A stretch of DNA of 64,000 bases from Bdellovibrio sp. ZAP7 (GCA_945874535.1 CAMCGZ010000011.1:18013-82012); one strand, 5' to 3'. Numbered from the stretch's first letter, positions 37,736-45,577 are shown. A program made the numbers and translations. Notes: generated by a model from the sequence alone, not told the origin.

Positions 37736-38479
37736 ATGGACTTGATGAGCCGTTATTCGCTCCCGCAAATTCTTTTATTCCAATGGATGAATAATATCTT
37801 CAGGTACTTTCTGGTGGCGGGACTGGCTTATCTCATTTTATGGAAGTGGGCGTTTCCACTGGTGCAATCACGGTTCTTGTACAAAAGGCCAGCGAACCGT
37901 AAGGATCTGCGGCGCGAAATCGGTTTCTCTGTCCTCTCGACGCTGATCTTCTTGGTTCCGACCTCACTCCGATTCGTTCTGATGCCGCTCGGAGTGGGTA
38001 AGCTCTATTTCTCAATCGCGGATCATGGTTTACTCTGGTACGGACTCAGCTTCTTCGTGGTGTTCTTTTTCCATGACACGTACTTCTACTGGACGCATCG
38101 ATTGATGCACCACCCCCGTGTTTTTCGCTTGGTCCATCGGGTGCATCACTTGTCGATCGAGCCCACGCCACTTGCGGCGTTTGCCTTCCATCCGCTCGAG
38201 GCACTGATTGAATCGATGGTGTTCTTGCTGCTGACCCTGTTCCTTCCGCTCCACTACTCCGTACTCCTGGTGTTCACGGCCTTCTCGCTGTTCATGAATG
38301 TGTACGGACACCTCGGCTTCAGTATTTTCAGGCGGGAACGTTTGGAGCGAGCCCCCTTGCGCTGGTTCAGTCACACCATTCACCACAGCTGGCACCATCG
38401 CTATCAGCGCGGGAATTACGGTTTTTATCTGCTCTTTTGGGATCGGTTGATGGGGACTTACGCCAGGCCGACCGATTGA
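37736..38479 (+). CDS. Sterol desaturase/fatty acid hydroxylase-family membrane enzyme
   Basis: This 247-residue protein has four or so membrane helices and the eight-His di-iron pattern of the family: HDTYFYWTH and HRLMHHP, HRVHH, and HTIHHSWHH. It should hydroxylate or desaturate a lipid chain or sterol-like substrate with oxygen; the exact lipid is unknown. AGGAAGG lies 12 bases before the ATG at 37736 and directly touches another ATG at 37724, so the former is preferred. It is divergent from the TetR gene and its 3' end overlaps the convergent SDR by 22 bp. Confidence 0.88.
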   Translation: MDLMSRYSLPQILLFQWMNNIFRYFLVAGLAYLILWKWAFPLVQSRFLYKRPANRKDLRREIGFSVLSTLIFLVPTSLRFVLMPLGVGKLYFSIADHGLLWYGLSFFVVFFFHDTYFYWTHRLMHHPRVFRLVHRVHHLSIEPTPLAAFAFHPLEALIESMVFLLLTLFLPLHYSVLLVFTAFSLFMNVYGHLGFSIFRRERLERAPLRWFSHTIHHSWHHRYQRGNYGFYLLFWDRLMGTYARPTD

Positions 38480-39372
38480 CGGCTCACGCGGTCGAGGCGT
38501 TCCGCCGCAGCATCATCGTGTGCGTTCGGGTTAGGAGATTGGAGTGGCCATCCCCCTCGTGCGGCTTCTCTCGTGCGATAGATTCCCACCTGGCTGAAGT
38601 AGCTTCCGCTCAGGGACTCCACTTCCGGAGCTAAGAGAGCATAGAGCGAGGACTGGGCTCCGTCTTTCGGCTCGATCATTCCGGCGAGTTTTAATAGCGG
38701 AAACAGCACGTAATCCTGAGCCCAAACCGGCATGGAGTGTTGGATCAAGTTCGATCGGACCCAACCCGGATGGACGCTCGCAACGGTGATCCCGCTTCCG
38801 GCTAGTTTTCGCCCGAGATGTCGTGCATGGAGGAGGTTCGCCAATTTCGATTGGGCATACGCTTTCCATCCGTCGTATTTCTTTTTCTCGAAATTTAAAT
38901 CTTCAAAATCAATCCTGCCTTCGCGGCCAAAGGCTCTATCATGAAAGCAGCTCGACACGATCACCACCCGGGAAGGTGCTCCAGCTTTCAAGCTCGGAAG
39001 CAGGAGTTCGGTGAGTAGAAAATGCCCGAGGTGATTGGTGCCGAATTGAAGCTCAAAACCGTCGCGAGTTTTTCCAAAGGGGGTGTTCATCACGCCCGCG
39101 TTGTTGACCAGTCCGTGCAATGCTGGCGTTGATCTCAGAACTTTCTGTGCAAAAGTCCGGACCGACTCGAGGCTTGCCAAGTCCAGTGTCTCCACTTGAA
39201 TCTTTCCGCCGGTCACGCCGGCTAGAATTTCTGCACGAGCCCGTTCGCCTTCCTCGGGCCGACGGCAGGCCAGGATCACGCTTGCACCCTGGGATACCAG
39301 TTGTTTCACGGTCTCCTTGCCGATTCCGGAGTTTCCGCCAGTGACCACATAGGTTTTGCCGGTGAGGTTCAT
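38458..39372 (-). CDS. Short-chain dehydrogenase/reductase (retinol-dehydrogenase-like)
   Basis: This 304-residue SDR has the NAD(P) motif VVTGGNSGIGKE (residues 9-20), NNAGVM, the catalytic Ser in VIVSSCFH and YAQSK with the catalytic Tyr and Lys. The layout matches RDH11/WWOX-type SDRs, which reduce hydrophobic aldehydes or ketones. The substrate is unknown. The start may be ATG at 39372 (NLTGKTYVVTG) or 39411; neither has a good ribosome site. It is convergent with and overlaps the fatty acid hydroxylase gene, and that enzyme and an SDR could act on the same lipid, though this is only a guess. Confidence 0.9.
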   Translation of the reverse strand: MNLTGKTYVVTGGNSGIGKETVKQLVSQGASVILACRRPEEGERARAEILAGVTGGKIQVETLDLASLESVRTFAQKVLRSTPALHGLVNNAGVMNTPFGKTRDGFELQFGTNHLGHFLLTELLLPSLKAGAPSRVVIVSSCFHDRAFGREGRIDFEDLNFEKKKYDGWKAYAQSKLANLLHARHLGRKLAGSGITVASVHPGWVRSNLIQHSMPVWAQDYVLFPLLKLAGMIEPKDGAQSSLYALLAPEVESLSGSYFSQVGIYRTREAARGGWPLQSPNPNAHDDAAAERLDRVSRQSVGLA

Positions 39373-39579
39373 CGAGAGCAGCGAGGGCGGGCAGCGTAAA
39401 ATTCCAGACATGGTCACGATTTTAGGCAATGATTGCAAGGAGAACCAATGTTTTTTTGGATGGTGGTATCCAATGTCTGCTAAAGGTGTTAAGCTCGCTT
39501 TGTAATTTTGCTTCTACCGAGTCTGCGGGCGTGGTGCCCATATCCTCTTTAGCGGCCCCTAGCCTTAAGGAGGTATTCA

Positions 39580-39882
39580 ATGGGTAAGAAATTATTTGTA
39601 GGAAATCTGGCATTTTCTGTGTCGAGCGAAATGCTCCAGCAGTCTTTTTCCCAGTGTGGAACAGTGGATTCGTCGACTGTGATTATGGATCGCGACAGCG
39701 GTCGCAGCAAAGGTTTCGGCTTCGTGGAAATGTCCACCGAGACTGAAGCTCAAGCCGCCATCACCCGTTTCAACGGAACCGAGTTCGAAGGTCGCGCTTT
39801 GACTGTGAACGTGGCCAAGCCGATGGAGCCACGCAATAATGATCGTCGCGGTGGATACACCGGCGGCGGCCGTCGCTACTGA
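39580..39882 (+). CDS. RRM-type RNA-binding protein
   Basis: This 100-residue protein is one RNA-recognition motif with RNP2 LFVGNL (residues 5-10) and RNP1 KGFGFVEM (about 44-51), followed by a basic Gly/Arg-rich tail (NNDRRGGYTGGGRRY). Single-RRM proteins of this type are known from cyanobacteria and many proteobacteria; they bind RNA and are often cold-induced. A perfect TAAGGAGG ribosome site lies 6 bases from the ATG. The upstream gap of 140-200 bp allows a long 5' leader. A hairpin that may be a terminator follows the stop. Confidence 0.93.
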   Translation: MGKKLFVGNLAFSVSSEMLQQSFSQCGTVDSSTVIMDRDSGRSKGFGFVEMSTETEAQAAITRFNGTEFEGRALTVNVAKPMEPRNNDRRGGYTGGGRRY

Positions 39883-39902
39883 TCCAAACTGATCCGAATT
39901 GA

Positions 39903-39944
39903 GAGGTCTGATGGAGTGCTCCGGCACGAAGTCAGGCCTCTTTT
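39903..39944 (+). terminator. Probable intrinsic terminator after the RRM gene
   Basis: GAGGTCTGA (39903-39911) pairs with TCAGGCCTC (39932-39940) with one G-U pair, followed by TTTT. The 20-base loop is long, so termination may be partial and leave some readthrough into the small basic gene. Confidence 0.6.
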
Positions 39945-39967
39945 GTTTCAAGCAGAAGGAGTCGACG

Positions 39968-40165
39968 ATGGGTAGACCAGGACCGGCCAGTCAGGCCAAG
40001 CGACAGCGTGAACGGATGAAGGGCGAGCGCCACCAGGAAAAAGAGGAAAGGCGTGAGCAACGTAAAGAGCTGAAGAAGGAGCGGGAGCGCCTGATCGCAG
40101 AGGGGCGGGATCCCGACCTAGATGGCATCGTTCCCGGGCCTCAGATGTCAGATATCGAATCTTGA
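39968..40165 (+). CDS. Small basic coiled-coil protein
   Basis: This 65-residue protein is almost wholly charged (residues 8-45 are rich in Arg, Lys, Glu and Gln, e.g. KRQRERMKGERHQEKEERRE). It has a Gly/Pro start (MGRPGPASQ) and an acidic end (DPDLDGIVPGPQMSDIES). It may bind nucleic acid or ribosomes, but no proof is visible. AAGGAG sits 7 bases before the ATG, which supports a real gene. It lies 85 bp after the RRM gene beyond a hairpin, so it could be partly co-expressed with it. Confidence 0.6.
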   Translation: MGRPGPASQAKRQRERMKGERHQEKEERREQRKELKKERERLIAEGRDPDLDGIVPGPQMSDIES

Positions 40166-40241
40166 ACATTCGTCATTTTTCTGTCGGGACACAATCCATT
40201 TTATATTTGGGGATCCTCGACACGGTGGCTAAACTTGAAGA

Positions 40242-41807
40242 GTGATCGTTTTTCGTTGGATTGCCATTCTTGCACTTTCCATCTCTTCTTCCCGGGCACA
40301 AGACCCCGATTTTGGTCAGATCGAAGTTCAGTACCTTTCCGAGGTGGTGATCCACACTTGCGCTAAAGGCAAGGTGCCTTGTTTCTCGGGGCAAGCCGAA
40401 TTGGGGTGCGTTCCGGAAGGTCTGGAACACCGGGCATTTGAACGCGCTTGCGAGAAGTACCGGGTCGCTCTCGAGGAATTCAGCTTTGAATGTTTTGTCA
40501 CCTTCAACGGACAACGACGATATGCCGGTAAGACTCGTACCCAGGCGGTGTGTACCGGGATGCAGGCGGTCTGGGAACAGGTTTCCAGTGACCCGTTTTT
40601 CAAGGGAAAATCCGATGACTGGCGGATGAATTTCATGCGGAACACCTTGCTGAAGCCAAGAGGGAATTCCAAAAAAGACAATCCCGGATTGGCGGGGCAA
40701 CTGAGCTTCAAAAAAAACGGAAAACTCAGGAAGAGTTCGGATGACGTGGACCGTCTATTGGCCAAGGCGGAAGCCAATTTGAAAGACTACCGGGCACAAA
40801 TCAGTTGCGGTGTCGGGATTATTCCGGGAATCGATCAAGTTCCTGTTCTGAATCAAAGGTCCCAAGGAACCTGCTATGCCCACTCATCCTCGACCTTGAT
40901 CGATTATGTCCGGCGGGTCCGCTCCGGCGGGGGCAATCCTGTATACGGTTCTCCGTTGATGGGGGCCATTGATTATCACTTGAACACTTCTGATTCAGTC
41001 GAGTCTTGCAAGGATCCGTTCAAGGGTGGATTCACCTGCAATGCGTTCAATGCGACAGTCGCCAATGGTTTTTGCAGCTCACAAAAGATCGAACAAGCAA
41101 TACAGAGAACTTTCATCACCCAGAACGGGTCCAAGAGGCAGTCCTGGTATCTCGATTGGGCTAAGAATCAAAAAACAACGGTGAGCACGGTTGATTTCAA
41201 GGTGAAGCCCAATGACCTGGTGGGCGAATACCTTTATTTGATCGGGTCCCTTTATCAGGAAAAAAAATGGGACCGACTGAGAGAACTTCACCAGTCGCTC
41301 AGGGCAAACGGAGCCCCTCCCGGCGAGGTCTGCAAGGCAGAACTGAAAGGCCTTGATTTTGCTTGGGAGTTGCTGAAGTTGAGCCCGGACCTCGAAACCT
41401 TTTATGCGGCTTATTTCGAAACACTGTGTGAGCGGGAGCCTTTTCCGTATCATGCGGGTTGTACCACTATCAGGTCAGGGATCACGGCAGAAAAAATGGA
41501 CGAAGTCCTGACTCGGGGATTTCCTGTCGGGATCAATTATTGTTCGGCCATTCTCACAAACAGCAAGTACAAATCTTCAACCCAACCGATCTGGAAGGAT
41601 GAAAAAGCATGTGGGCCCCATGCTTCGGTGGTGGTCGGTACTGCGTTGGATTCGAAAGGTCGGTGCACCTTCGTTGTTCGCAACTCCTGGGGCAAGAACT
41701 GCGGATATTACGATCGAAACTACGATTGCAAAGATGGCCATGTTTACATTCCGAAATCGACGCTGATTCAGCAGGTATTCGAGATCCAGGACATTTCTCA
41801 GAGGTAG
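40242..41807 (+). CDS. Secreted papain-like (C1A-type) cysteine peptidase
   Basis: This 521-residue protein has a short signal peptide (FRWIAILALSISSSRA, cut near residue 19), about 170 residues of Cys-containing pro-like sequence and then a papain-type core: oxyanion Gln in LNQRSQGTCYAHS with Cys211, His460 in CGPHASVVVG and Asn481 in VVRNSWGKNCGYY. The 250 residues between Cys and His exceed papain and hold a large insert. It starts with GTG at 40242; the ribosome site (GAAGA) is weak and very close. Substrates are unknown. It is followed after 8 bp by the SUI1-type gene. Confidence 0.85.
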   Translation: MIVFRWIAILALSISSSRAQDPDFGQIEVQYLSEVVIHTCAKGKVPCFSGQAELGCVPEGLEHRAFERACEKYRVALEEFSFECFVTFNGQRRYAGKTRTQAVCTGMQAVWEQVSSDPFFKGKSDDWRMNFMRNTLLKPRGNSKKDNPGLAGQLSFKKNGKLRKSSDDVDRLLAKAEANLKDYRAQISCGVGIIPGIDQVPVLNQRSQGTCYAHSSSTLIDYVRRVRSGGGNPVYGSPLMGAIDYHLNTSDSVESCKDPFKGGFTCNAFNATVANGFCSSQKIEQAIQRTFITQNGSKRQSWYLDWAKNQKTTVSTVDFKVKPNDLVGEYLYLIGSLYQEKKWDRLRELHQSLRANGAPPGEVCKAELKGLDFAWELLKLSPDLETFYAAYFETLCEREPFPYHAGCTTIRSGITAEKMDEVLTRGFPVGINYCSAILTNSKYKSSTQPIWKDEKACGPHASVVVGTALDSKGRCTFVVRNSWGKNCGYYDRNYDCKDGHVYIPKSTLIQQVFEIQDISQR

Positions 41808-41815
41808 GTTGAAAC

Positions 41816-42178
41816 ATGAATACCAAAGCCACCCGATTGGTTTACTCGTCTGATCCGGAGTTGAATCGGAAGTGCCTCAAGTGCAAAGAGGTTGTGTCGG
41901 AATGCACCTGTGAGCCCGAAGTCGATCCAAAGAGTTACAAATTCATTGCCATCCTTCGGATCGAAAAAAACGGTCGGGGCGGAAAGACCGTCACCGTGAT
42001 CGACCGGTTGCCCAAGAACGAGGTCTTCTTGAAAGAGCTCACCACCAAGCTCAAAAAGAAATGCGGAACCGGGGGCACATACCTCACCTCGGGTAAAGAG
42101 GGTGTCATTGAGATCCAGGGGGACCATCGGGATGCGATTCAGAGCCTGCTTGAAAAAGAGGGGATCAAGTCTAAGTGA
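41816..42178 (+). CDS. SUI1/YciH-family translation factor with Cys cluster
   Basis: This 120-residue protein has the SUI1 (eIF1-like) domain in residues 42-115, including RIEKNGRGGKTVTVI and KKKCGTGGTYL. Bacterial YciH proteins influence translation initiation fidelity. Unlike E. coli YciH, the N-terminal extension has four Cys (CLKCKEVVSECTC) that could hold a zinc ion. It lies 8 bp after the papain-like gene on the same strand, an odd pairing of a secreted protease and a translation factor. The stop abuts the convergent SRPBCC gene. Confidence 0.88.
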   Translation: MNTKATRLVYSSDPELNRKCLKCKEVVSECTCEPEVDPKSYKFIAILRIEKNGRGGKTVTVIDRLPKNEVFLKELTTKLKKKCGTGGTYLTSGKEGVIEIQGDHRDAIQSLLEKEGIKSK

Positions 42179-42682
42179 TCAGGCAAGTTCCTTCAGTTTC
42201 TGGATTCCATTTTCGAAGTCTCCTGCAACCATCTTTTCACAGTCGATGAAAACCCCGATTAATTTGGTGAAAAAGCCGCCGTCTCCCGACATTTCCCAAG
42301 AGAATCGTGTTTGATTCCCCTCCGGTGTCAGGGAATATACGATTTTATTGTCAGCTGCTACGGGGCGGGTCATTAGCTGACGGAGTTCCACTTTTTGACC
42401 GGGTGTGAGCGCAGTGATTTCCAGTGATCCAGCCCCTACGTCTGAATTGCCGTCGAACTCCATCATGGATCCGACTGCCCCTTCGGTTCCCTTGAAGACC
42501 CGCTTCATGGCGGGGTCGCGACTCTCATAGGGGCTCCATTCGGCCCCCAATCGGAAGTTGGAGAGATAGGGAAAGATGACAGTCGGGGGTGCGGAGATGA
42601 GTCCGCTTCGGACATAGCGGAATTCGCTGGTTCGGGTAGAGACATATCCGAAGAACGAGGCCACTGCCAGGAGAGCGAGCAA
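42179..42682 (-). CDS. SRPBCC (START-like) membrane-anchored protein
   Basis: This 167-residue protein starts with one membrane helix (MLALLAVASFFGYV). It then has the polyketide-cyclase/SRPBCC pattern: RSGLISAPPTVIFPYLSNF at the start, WSPYESRDP, a beta-rich middle and DCEKMVAGDFENGIQKLK as the long C-terminal helix. Such domains bind hydrophobic ligands. The start is a TTG at 42682, since no ATG lies in frame before a stop, so the exact start is uncertain. It is convergent with the SUI1 gene and divergent from the DoxX gene. Confidence 0.75.
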   Translation of the reverse strand: MLALLAVASFFGYVSTRTSEFRYVRSGLISAPPTVIFPYLSNFRLGAEWSPYESRDPAMKRVFKGTEGAVGSMMEFDGNSDVGAGSLEITALTPGQKVELRQLMTRPVAADNKIVYSLTPEGNQTRFSWEMSGDGGFFTKLIGVFIDCEKMVAGDFENGIQKLKELA

Positions 42683-42739
42683 AACGTAGTTTATCTGAAG
42701 AGTGTAGCCAAAGAAGCCGGTTTAAGCAAAGATGGGCTC

Positions 42740-43129
42740 ATGAGCAATCCATCCCTGAGGTCGCAGAATTGGCAGAGCAAACTGGGCGTGATCCTGACCG
42801 GACTGATTTCGGTACCGTTCGTGATGAGTGCCGCAATGAAGTTCAAGGGCGGGCCAGAGATGATGGAGGGTTGGAATCACTTCGGTTGGCCGGCAGAGAG
42901 TCTCCTCATGATTGGCTTTCTGGAGCTTGCCAGTGTGCTCCTTTACATGATTCCCAAGACTTCGGTGCTGGGTGCGATTCTCCTGACCGGGTATCTCGGT
43001 GGAGCCATTGCCACGCACCTTCGCCTGAGTGAGGCGGTGCCCCAGCAGGTGGTGTTCGGAATTCTGATTTGGGGTGCGTTGTTCCTTCGCGATGAGCGTC
43101 TGCGTCAGCTTCTACCGTTCAGGAGGTAA
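42740..43129 (+). CDS. DoxX-like small membrane protein
   Basis: This 129-residue protein has four membrane helices (from VILTGLISVPFVMSAAMK on) and the DoxX_2-type sequence FVMSAAMKFKGGPEMMEGWNHF in its first third, plus TGYLGGAIATHLR. Some DoxX proteins take part in redox or sulfur defence; a defined role for this group is not known. The stop overlaps an AGGAGG that could serve the broken gene immediately downstream in the same frame. Confidence 0.85.
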   Translation: MSNPSLRSQNWQSKLGVILTGLISVPFVMSAAMKFKGGPEMMEGWNHFGWPAESLLMIGFLELASVLLYMIPKTSVLGAILLTGYLGGAIATHLRLSEAVPQQVVFGILIWGALFLRDERLRQLLPFRR

Positions 43130-43141
43130 AGCTTTCGACTT

Positions 43142-43527
43142 TTGGTTCTTGCTTGCCTGTGCTTGAGTGCGATCGATGCCATGGCCGGACACGTGGCCAA
43201 AAAATGCCTCGATTTTTTTGAGCCAGTCCTGAAGTCGGAGGTGGGGATTTCGTACCCTCTTTGCAGAGTCGGGTTCAAAAGATCTATTCTGACAATCACC
43301 GGATGGTTGTATTGGATCAGAATTTGTCGGTGGTAGCCGGCGAAATCATGAGCGAACATCTGGTTGTCGAGCGCATTTTAGAGCAACATGGATCAAAGAT
43401 TTCACAGCATCAGTTGGCCGACTCTTTAGAGGGGGTCGTGAACGTTGCCCCAAAATCCATTGCGTGGATTGGGGGGCCGAATTCCTCAGTCCGAGTTGAC
43501 CGCGCGTTGGAGCTGCTTCGCCGTTGA
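43142..43527 (+). pseudogene. Frameshifted gene for a small secreted protein
   Basis: Two reading frames together look like one gene. The first (TTG at 43142) gives a signal peptide (VLACLCLSAIDAMAG) and then AKKCLDFFEPVLKSEVG; it then leaves the sensible frame. The second, from about 43247, continues as DFVPSLQSRVQKIYSDNHRM and runs to the stop at 43527 with good protein-like sequence. Restoring one G in GGGG (43243-43246) joins them into a protein of about 128 residues. AGGAGG lies 15 bases before the TTG. This is either a recent pseudogene or a sequencing error; the product has no known family. Confidence 0.55.
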
Positions 43528-43548
43528 GGTGGCCCAGGGTGGATGAGT

Positions 43549-44460
43549 TCAGAGCTGCACGGTTCCTGCAAAGACTTGCTTGGCCACTCGATAAGTATTG
43601 GCATAGGCCCGAACGCTGAGCTCAATGGGTTTTGCGTAGCCCCCGCCGAGCGCAAGCGAAACTGGAATCCCTGCCCGGCGGGCGTACGAGAGCACGAGCT
43701 CATCCCGCTTCATGAGGCCATCGAACGTGAGATGGAGTTTGCCCAAGGTATCTTCTTTGAGCGGGTCGACTCCCATCTGATAAAAAATATAATCCGGATC
43801 AAAGCGCCTGATCTCAATGAGTCCGTCAGCGAGGTGCTCGAGATATGCCTCATCCTCGGTGCCATCGGGGAGGGCGATGTCGAGGTGGGAAGGAATTTTC
43901 ACGAAAGGGTAGTTCTTTTCACCGTGCATGCTGAAGATGAAGACCCCCTCATCCTGCCGAAGGATGCTCGAGTTGCCATTCCCCTGGTGCACATCGAGAT
44001 CGATGATTGCAATTCTCTTGGCCAATCCATCGCGCTTCATGAGTCGGGTGGCCACTGCAAGATCGTTGAACACGCAGTACCCTTCGCCGCGGTCGGCGTG
44101 CGAGTGATGGGTGCCGCCCGCAAGGTTTCCCGCGATGCCTTCTTTCAGCGCATCTTTCATGGCTGCCAAGGCGCCTCCCACTGAGGCACAGCTTCGATCA
44201 TAAAGCCCGGTGCTCCAGGGAAAGCCCAAGCGCTTCAGGTTTTGCTCACTGATCGAGCCGGTTCGCATTCCTTCGATGTATCCAGCCGTGTGGGCAAGGG
44301 CTAGGGTTTCGGGTGGGGTGAGCGGGCTTTCTTTCAGTTCCGAGGGGTGGATGAGGTTCTCGGCGAGGAGAAGATCCCGTAGCATCCGGTATTTTTCGAT
44401 CGGAAACCGATGACCCGGAGGAAGCGGAAGAGTGTAGTGATCGGAATAATAGACGTTCAT
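43549..44460 (-). CDS. Histone deacetylase-family (AcuC/HDAC-like) enzyme
   Basis: This 303-residue protein has the arginase/deacetylase fold motifs of HDACs: the two active-site His (His118-His119 in GGTHHSHADRGEGY), CVFNDLAVA, and zinc ligands in IIDLDVHQGNG (Asp156, His158) and MGVDPLKEDTLG. Bacterial relatives remove acetyl groups from proteins (AcuC), polyamines or acetoin-related substrates. The substrate is unknown; since the window also encodes a histone 9 kb away, histone lysines are a possible target, but no evidence for this exists here. It is divergent from the tRNA region. Confidence 0.92.
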   Translation of the reverse strand: MNVYYSDHYTLPLPPGHRFPIEKYRMLRDLLLAENLIHPSELKESPLTPPETLALAHTAGYIEGMRTGSISEQNLKRLGFPWSTGLYDRSCASVGGALAAMKDALKEGIAGNLAGGTHHSHADRGEGYCVFNDLAVATRLMKRDGLAKRIAIIDLDVHQGNGNSSILRQDEGVFIFSMHGEKNYPFVKIPSHLDIALPDGTEDEAYLEHLADGLIEIRRFDPDYIFYQMGVDPLKEDTLGKLHLTFDGLMKRDELVLSYARRAGIPVSLALGGGYAKPIELSVRAYANTYRVAKQVFAGTVQL

Positions 44461-44599
44461 AGGAATAGTGTGGATTTGTCCGTTGCTTCGGTGAAGTTCA
44501 TGGTTTCACGGACGGAATCGGTTAGAAAGGCATGAATCAGGTAAGGGTTCGGCCAAGCGCTCGGGCTCACGTCACGTTCGCCCTCCGCCTGGCCACCTC

Positions 44600-44655
44600 G
44601 TAAACCTCTGACTCGCCTCACGCTCGTCAGCAGGCCGTATGGCCTGACGGTTTAC
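44600..44655. other. Candidate three-way-junction RNA/DNA structure
   Basis: GTAAACC (44600-44606) pairs with GGTTTAC (44649-44655). Between them lie CTGAC/GTCAG (44608-44612 with 44626-44630) and CAGGCC-GTAT-GGCCTG (44631-44646). All arms are perfect, so the 56 bases can fold as a small three-way junction. No gene covers this stretch (44461-44689), which otherwise shows nothing I can name. Confidence 0.45.
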
Positions 44656-44689
44656 TCGCTTCTCACCCTTTCGAGTCCACCGTGAAAAC

Positions 44690-44741
44690 GTACAAACAGA
44701 AAAGGCCACTTTCTATCGAAAGCAGCCTTTTCTGTTTGTAC
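44690..44741 (-). terminator. Long palindromic terminator after the tRNA
   Basis: A perfect 17-bp inverted repeat (44690-44706 with 44725-44741, containing AAAAGGC/GCCTTTT) encloses an inner CTTTC-TATC-GAAAG hairpin. Read from the tRNA (minus strand) the stem begins 9 bases after CCA, so it probably terminates the tRNA transcript; GCCTTTTC and GTTTTC give U-rich sequence. The stem is unusually long for a terminator. Confidence 0.6.
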
Positions 44742-44750
44742 AAAATTTAA

Positions 44751-44828
44751 TGGCGGACCCGAAAGGGTTCGAACCTATGACCTCTTGATCCGTAGTCAAG
44801 TGCTCTAATCCAACTGAGCTACGGGTCC
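44751..44828 (-). tRNA. tRNA-Arg(ACG)
   Basis: Read on the minus strand, the cloverleaf is complete. Acceptor GGACCCG pairs with CGGGTCC, T8-A9 are present, the D arm is GCTC...GAGC, the anticodon stem is CTTGA/TCAAG with loop CTACGGA, and the T loop TTCGAAC is closed by ATAGG/CCTTT with one T-T mismatch. The discriminator is G and CCA is encoded. The anticodon ACG reads arginine CGN codons after adenosine-to-inosine editing, which needs TadA elsewhere. A good promoter lies just upstream. Confidence 0.97.
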
Positions 44829-44844
44829 GCACTGAGAGACGCCC

Positions 44845-44873
44845 AATCTAACTGAATCCCTCGATTTTATCAA
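44845..44873 (-). promoter_or_regulatory. Sigma-70 promoter of tRNA-Arg
   Basis: On the minus strand TTGATA and TAGATT are separated by exactly 17 bp and followed by GGGCGTC before the tRNA. The G/C-rich discriminator is typical of stringently controlled stable-RNA promoters. Confidence 0.75.
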
Positions 44874-44909
44874 TTTGATTTTCATCGGGGCATTTGAGAA
44901 TCTCAAGCC

Positions 44910-45335
44910 ATGCTCCGCACCCCGAAGCCAAGCCGGATTTTTTTACAAGTGCCTGTAATGGCATTAGTTTTTTTGGCCTCTTGCGGATTCAGTCCCACGC
45001 CCACTCCTTCAACCACCTGCGCGGCCTCCTCGGCCGAGATCGCGGTTTACGACGGGGGGATGCAGCGCATGTGCGGGTGTGCCGAGGGGGCAAGTGGGGT
45101 GTTCACTTCCGGGCAGGGCTTGGTTTGCACGGTGCCGGCAGGAACCAGTGTGTTTTTCCGTTACCCGGGTATCGTCCAGTCTCATCAGGTGGTGATTGCC
45201 ACACAAACCACTTTCCCGGTTCGTTCCGCAGGGTCCGGAGTGACGCAGTCGGACGCCTGGACCTTCAACTCGAGTGGATCGTTTACCTTTTCAGATTCTT
45301 TCACTAGCATAGGGGGCACGATCATCGTGCTATAA
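44910..45335 (+). CDS. Lipoprotein of unknown function
   Basis: This 141-residue protein has a basic start, a hydrophobic core and a lipobox (FLASC, lipid-modified Cys near residue 25), so it should be a lipoprotein moved by the Lol system. The mature part has three more Cys early on (TTCAAS, MCGCAEG) and VFTSGQGLVCTVPAG, then beta-rich Ser/Thr/Gly sequence that resembles a small cupredoxin-like or adhesive domain (VPAGTSVFFRYPG); copper ligands are not obvious. It is followed after 9 bp by a small membrane protein. Confidence 0.75.
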   Translation: MLRTPKPSRIFLQVPVMALVFLASCGFSPTPTPSTTCAASSAEIAVYDGGMQRMCGCAEGASGVFTSGQGLVCTVPAGTSVFFRYPGIVQSHQVVIATQTTFPVRSAGSGVTQSDAWTFNSSGSFTFSDSFTSIGGTIIVL

Positions 45336-45344
45336 GGAGATCAT

Positions 45345-45551
45345 ATGAAATTGAATGTCGGTAACTTGGAAAGCTTTTTCAGGATTTTCACAGGCGTAGT
45401 CCTGCTTTTTTGCGCTCTCTACGGATTCATCGGACAGTGGGGATTTGTGGGCGCAGCACTGATCGGCACAGGCATGGCTCGTTTTTGCCCGCTGACAGCC
45501 CTGTTGGGTATCAACACTTACCGTTGCGAAGGTCAGAGCGACTCCCACTGA
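45345..45551 (+). CDS. DUF2892-type small membrane protein
   Basis: This 68-residue protein has two membrane helices and the DUF2892 (YgaP membrane part-like) signature: NVGNLESFFRIFTGVVLL, then GTGMARFCPLTALLGINTY with the conserved Cys. YgaP proteins join this part to a rhodanese domain; here it stands alone. The family is linked to sulfur chemistry or thiocyanate export by context only. AAGGAG precedes the ATG at a good distance and the gene starts 9 bp after the lipoprotein, so both form an operon. Confidence 0.85.
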   Translation: MKLNVGNLESFFRIFTGVVLLFCALYGFIGQWGFVGAALIGTGMARFCPLTALLGINTYRCEGQSDSH

Positions 45552-45577
45552 TTTTCAAGGACTGTTTTTTTTGTTGA

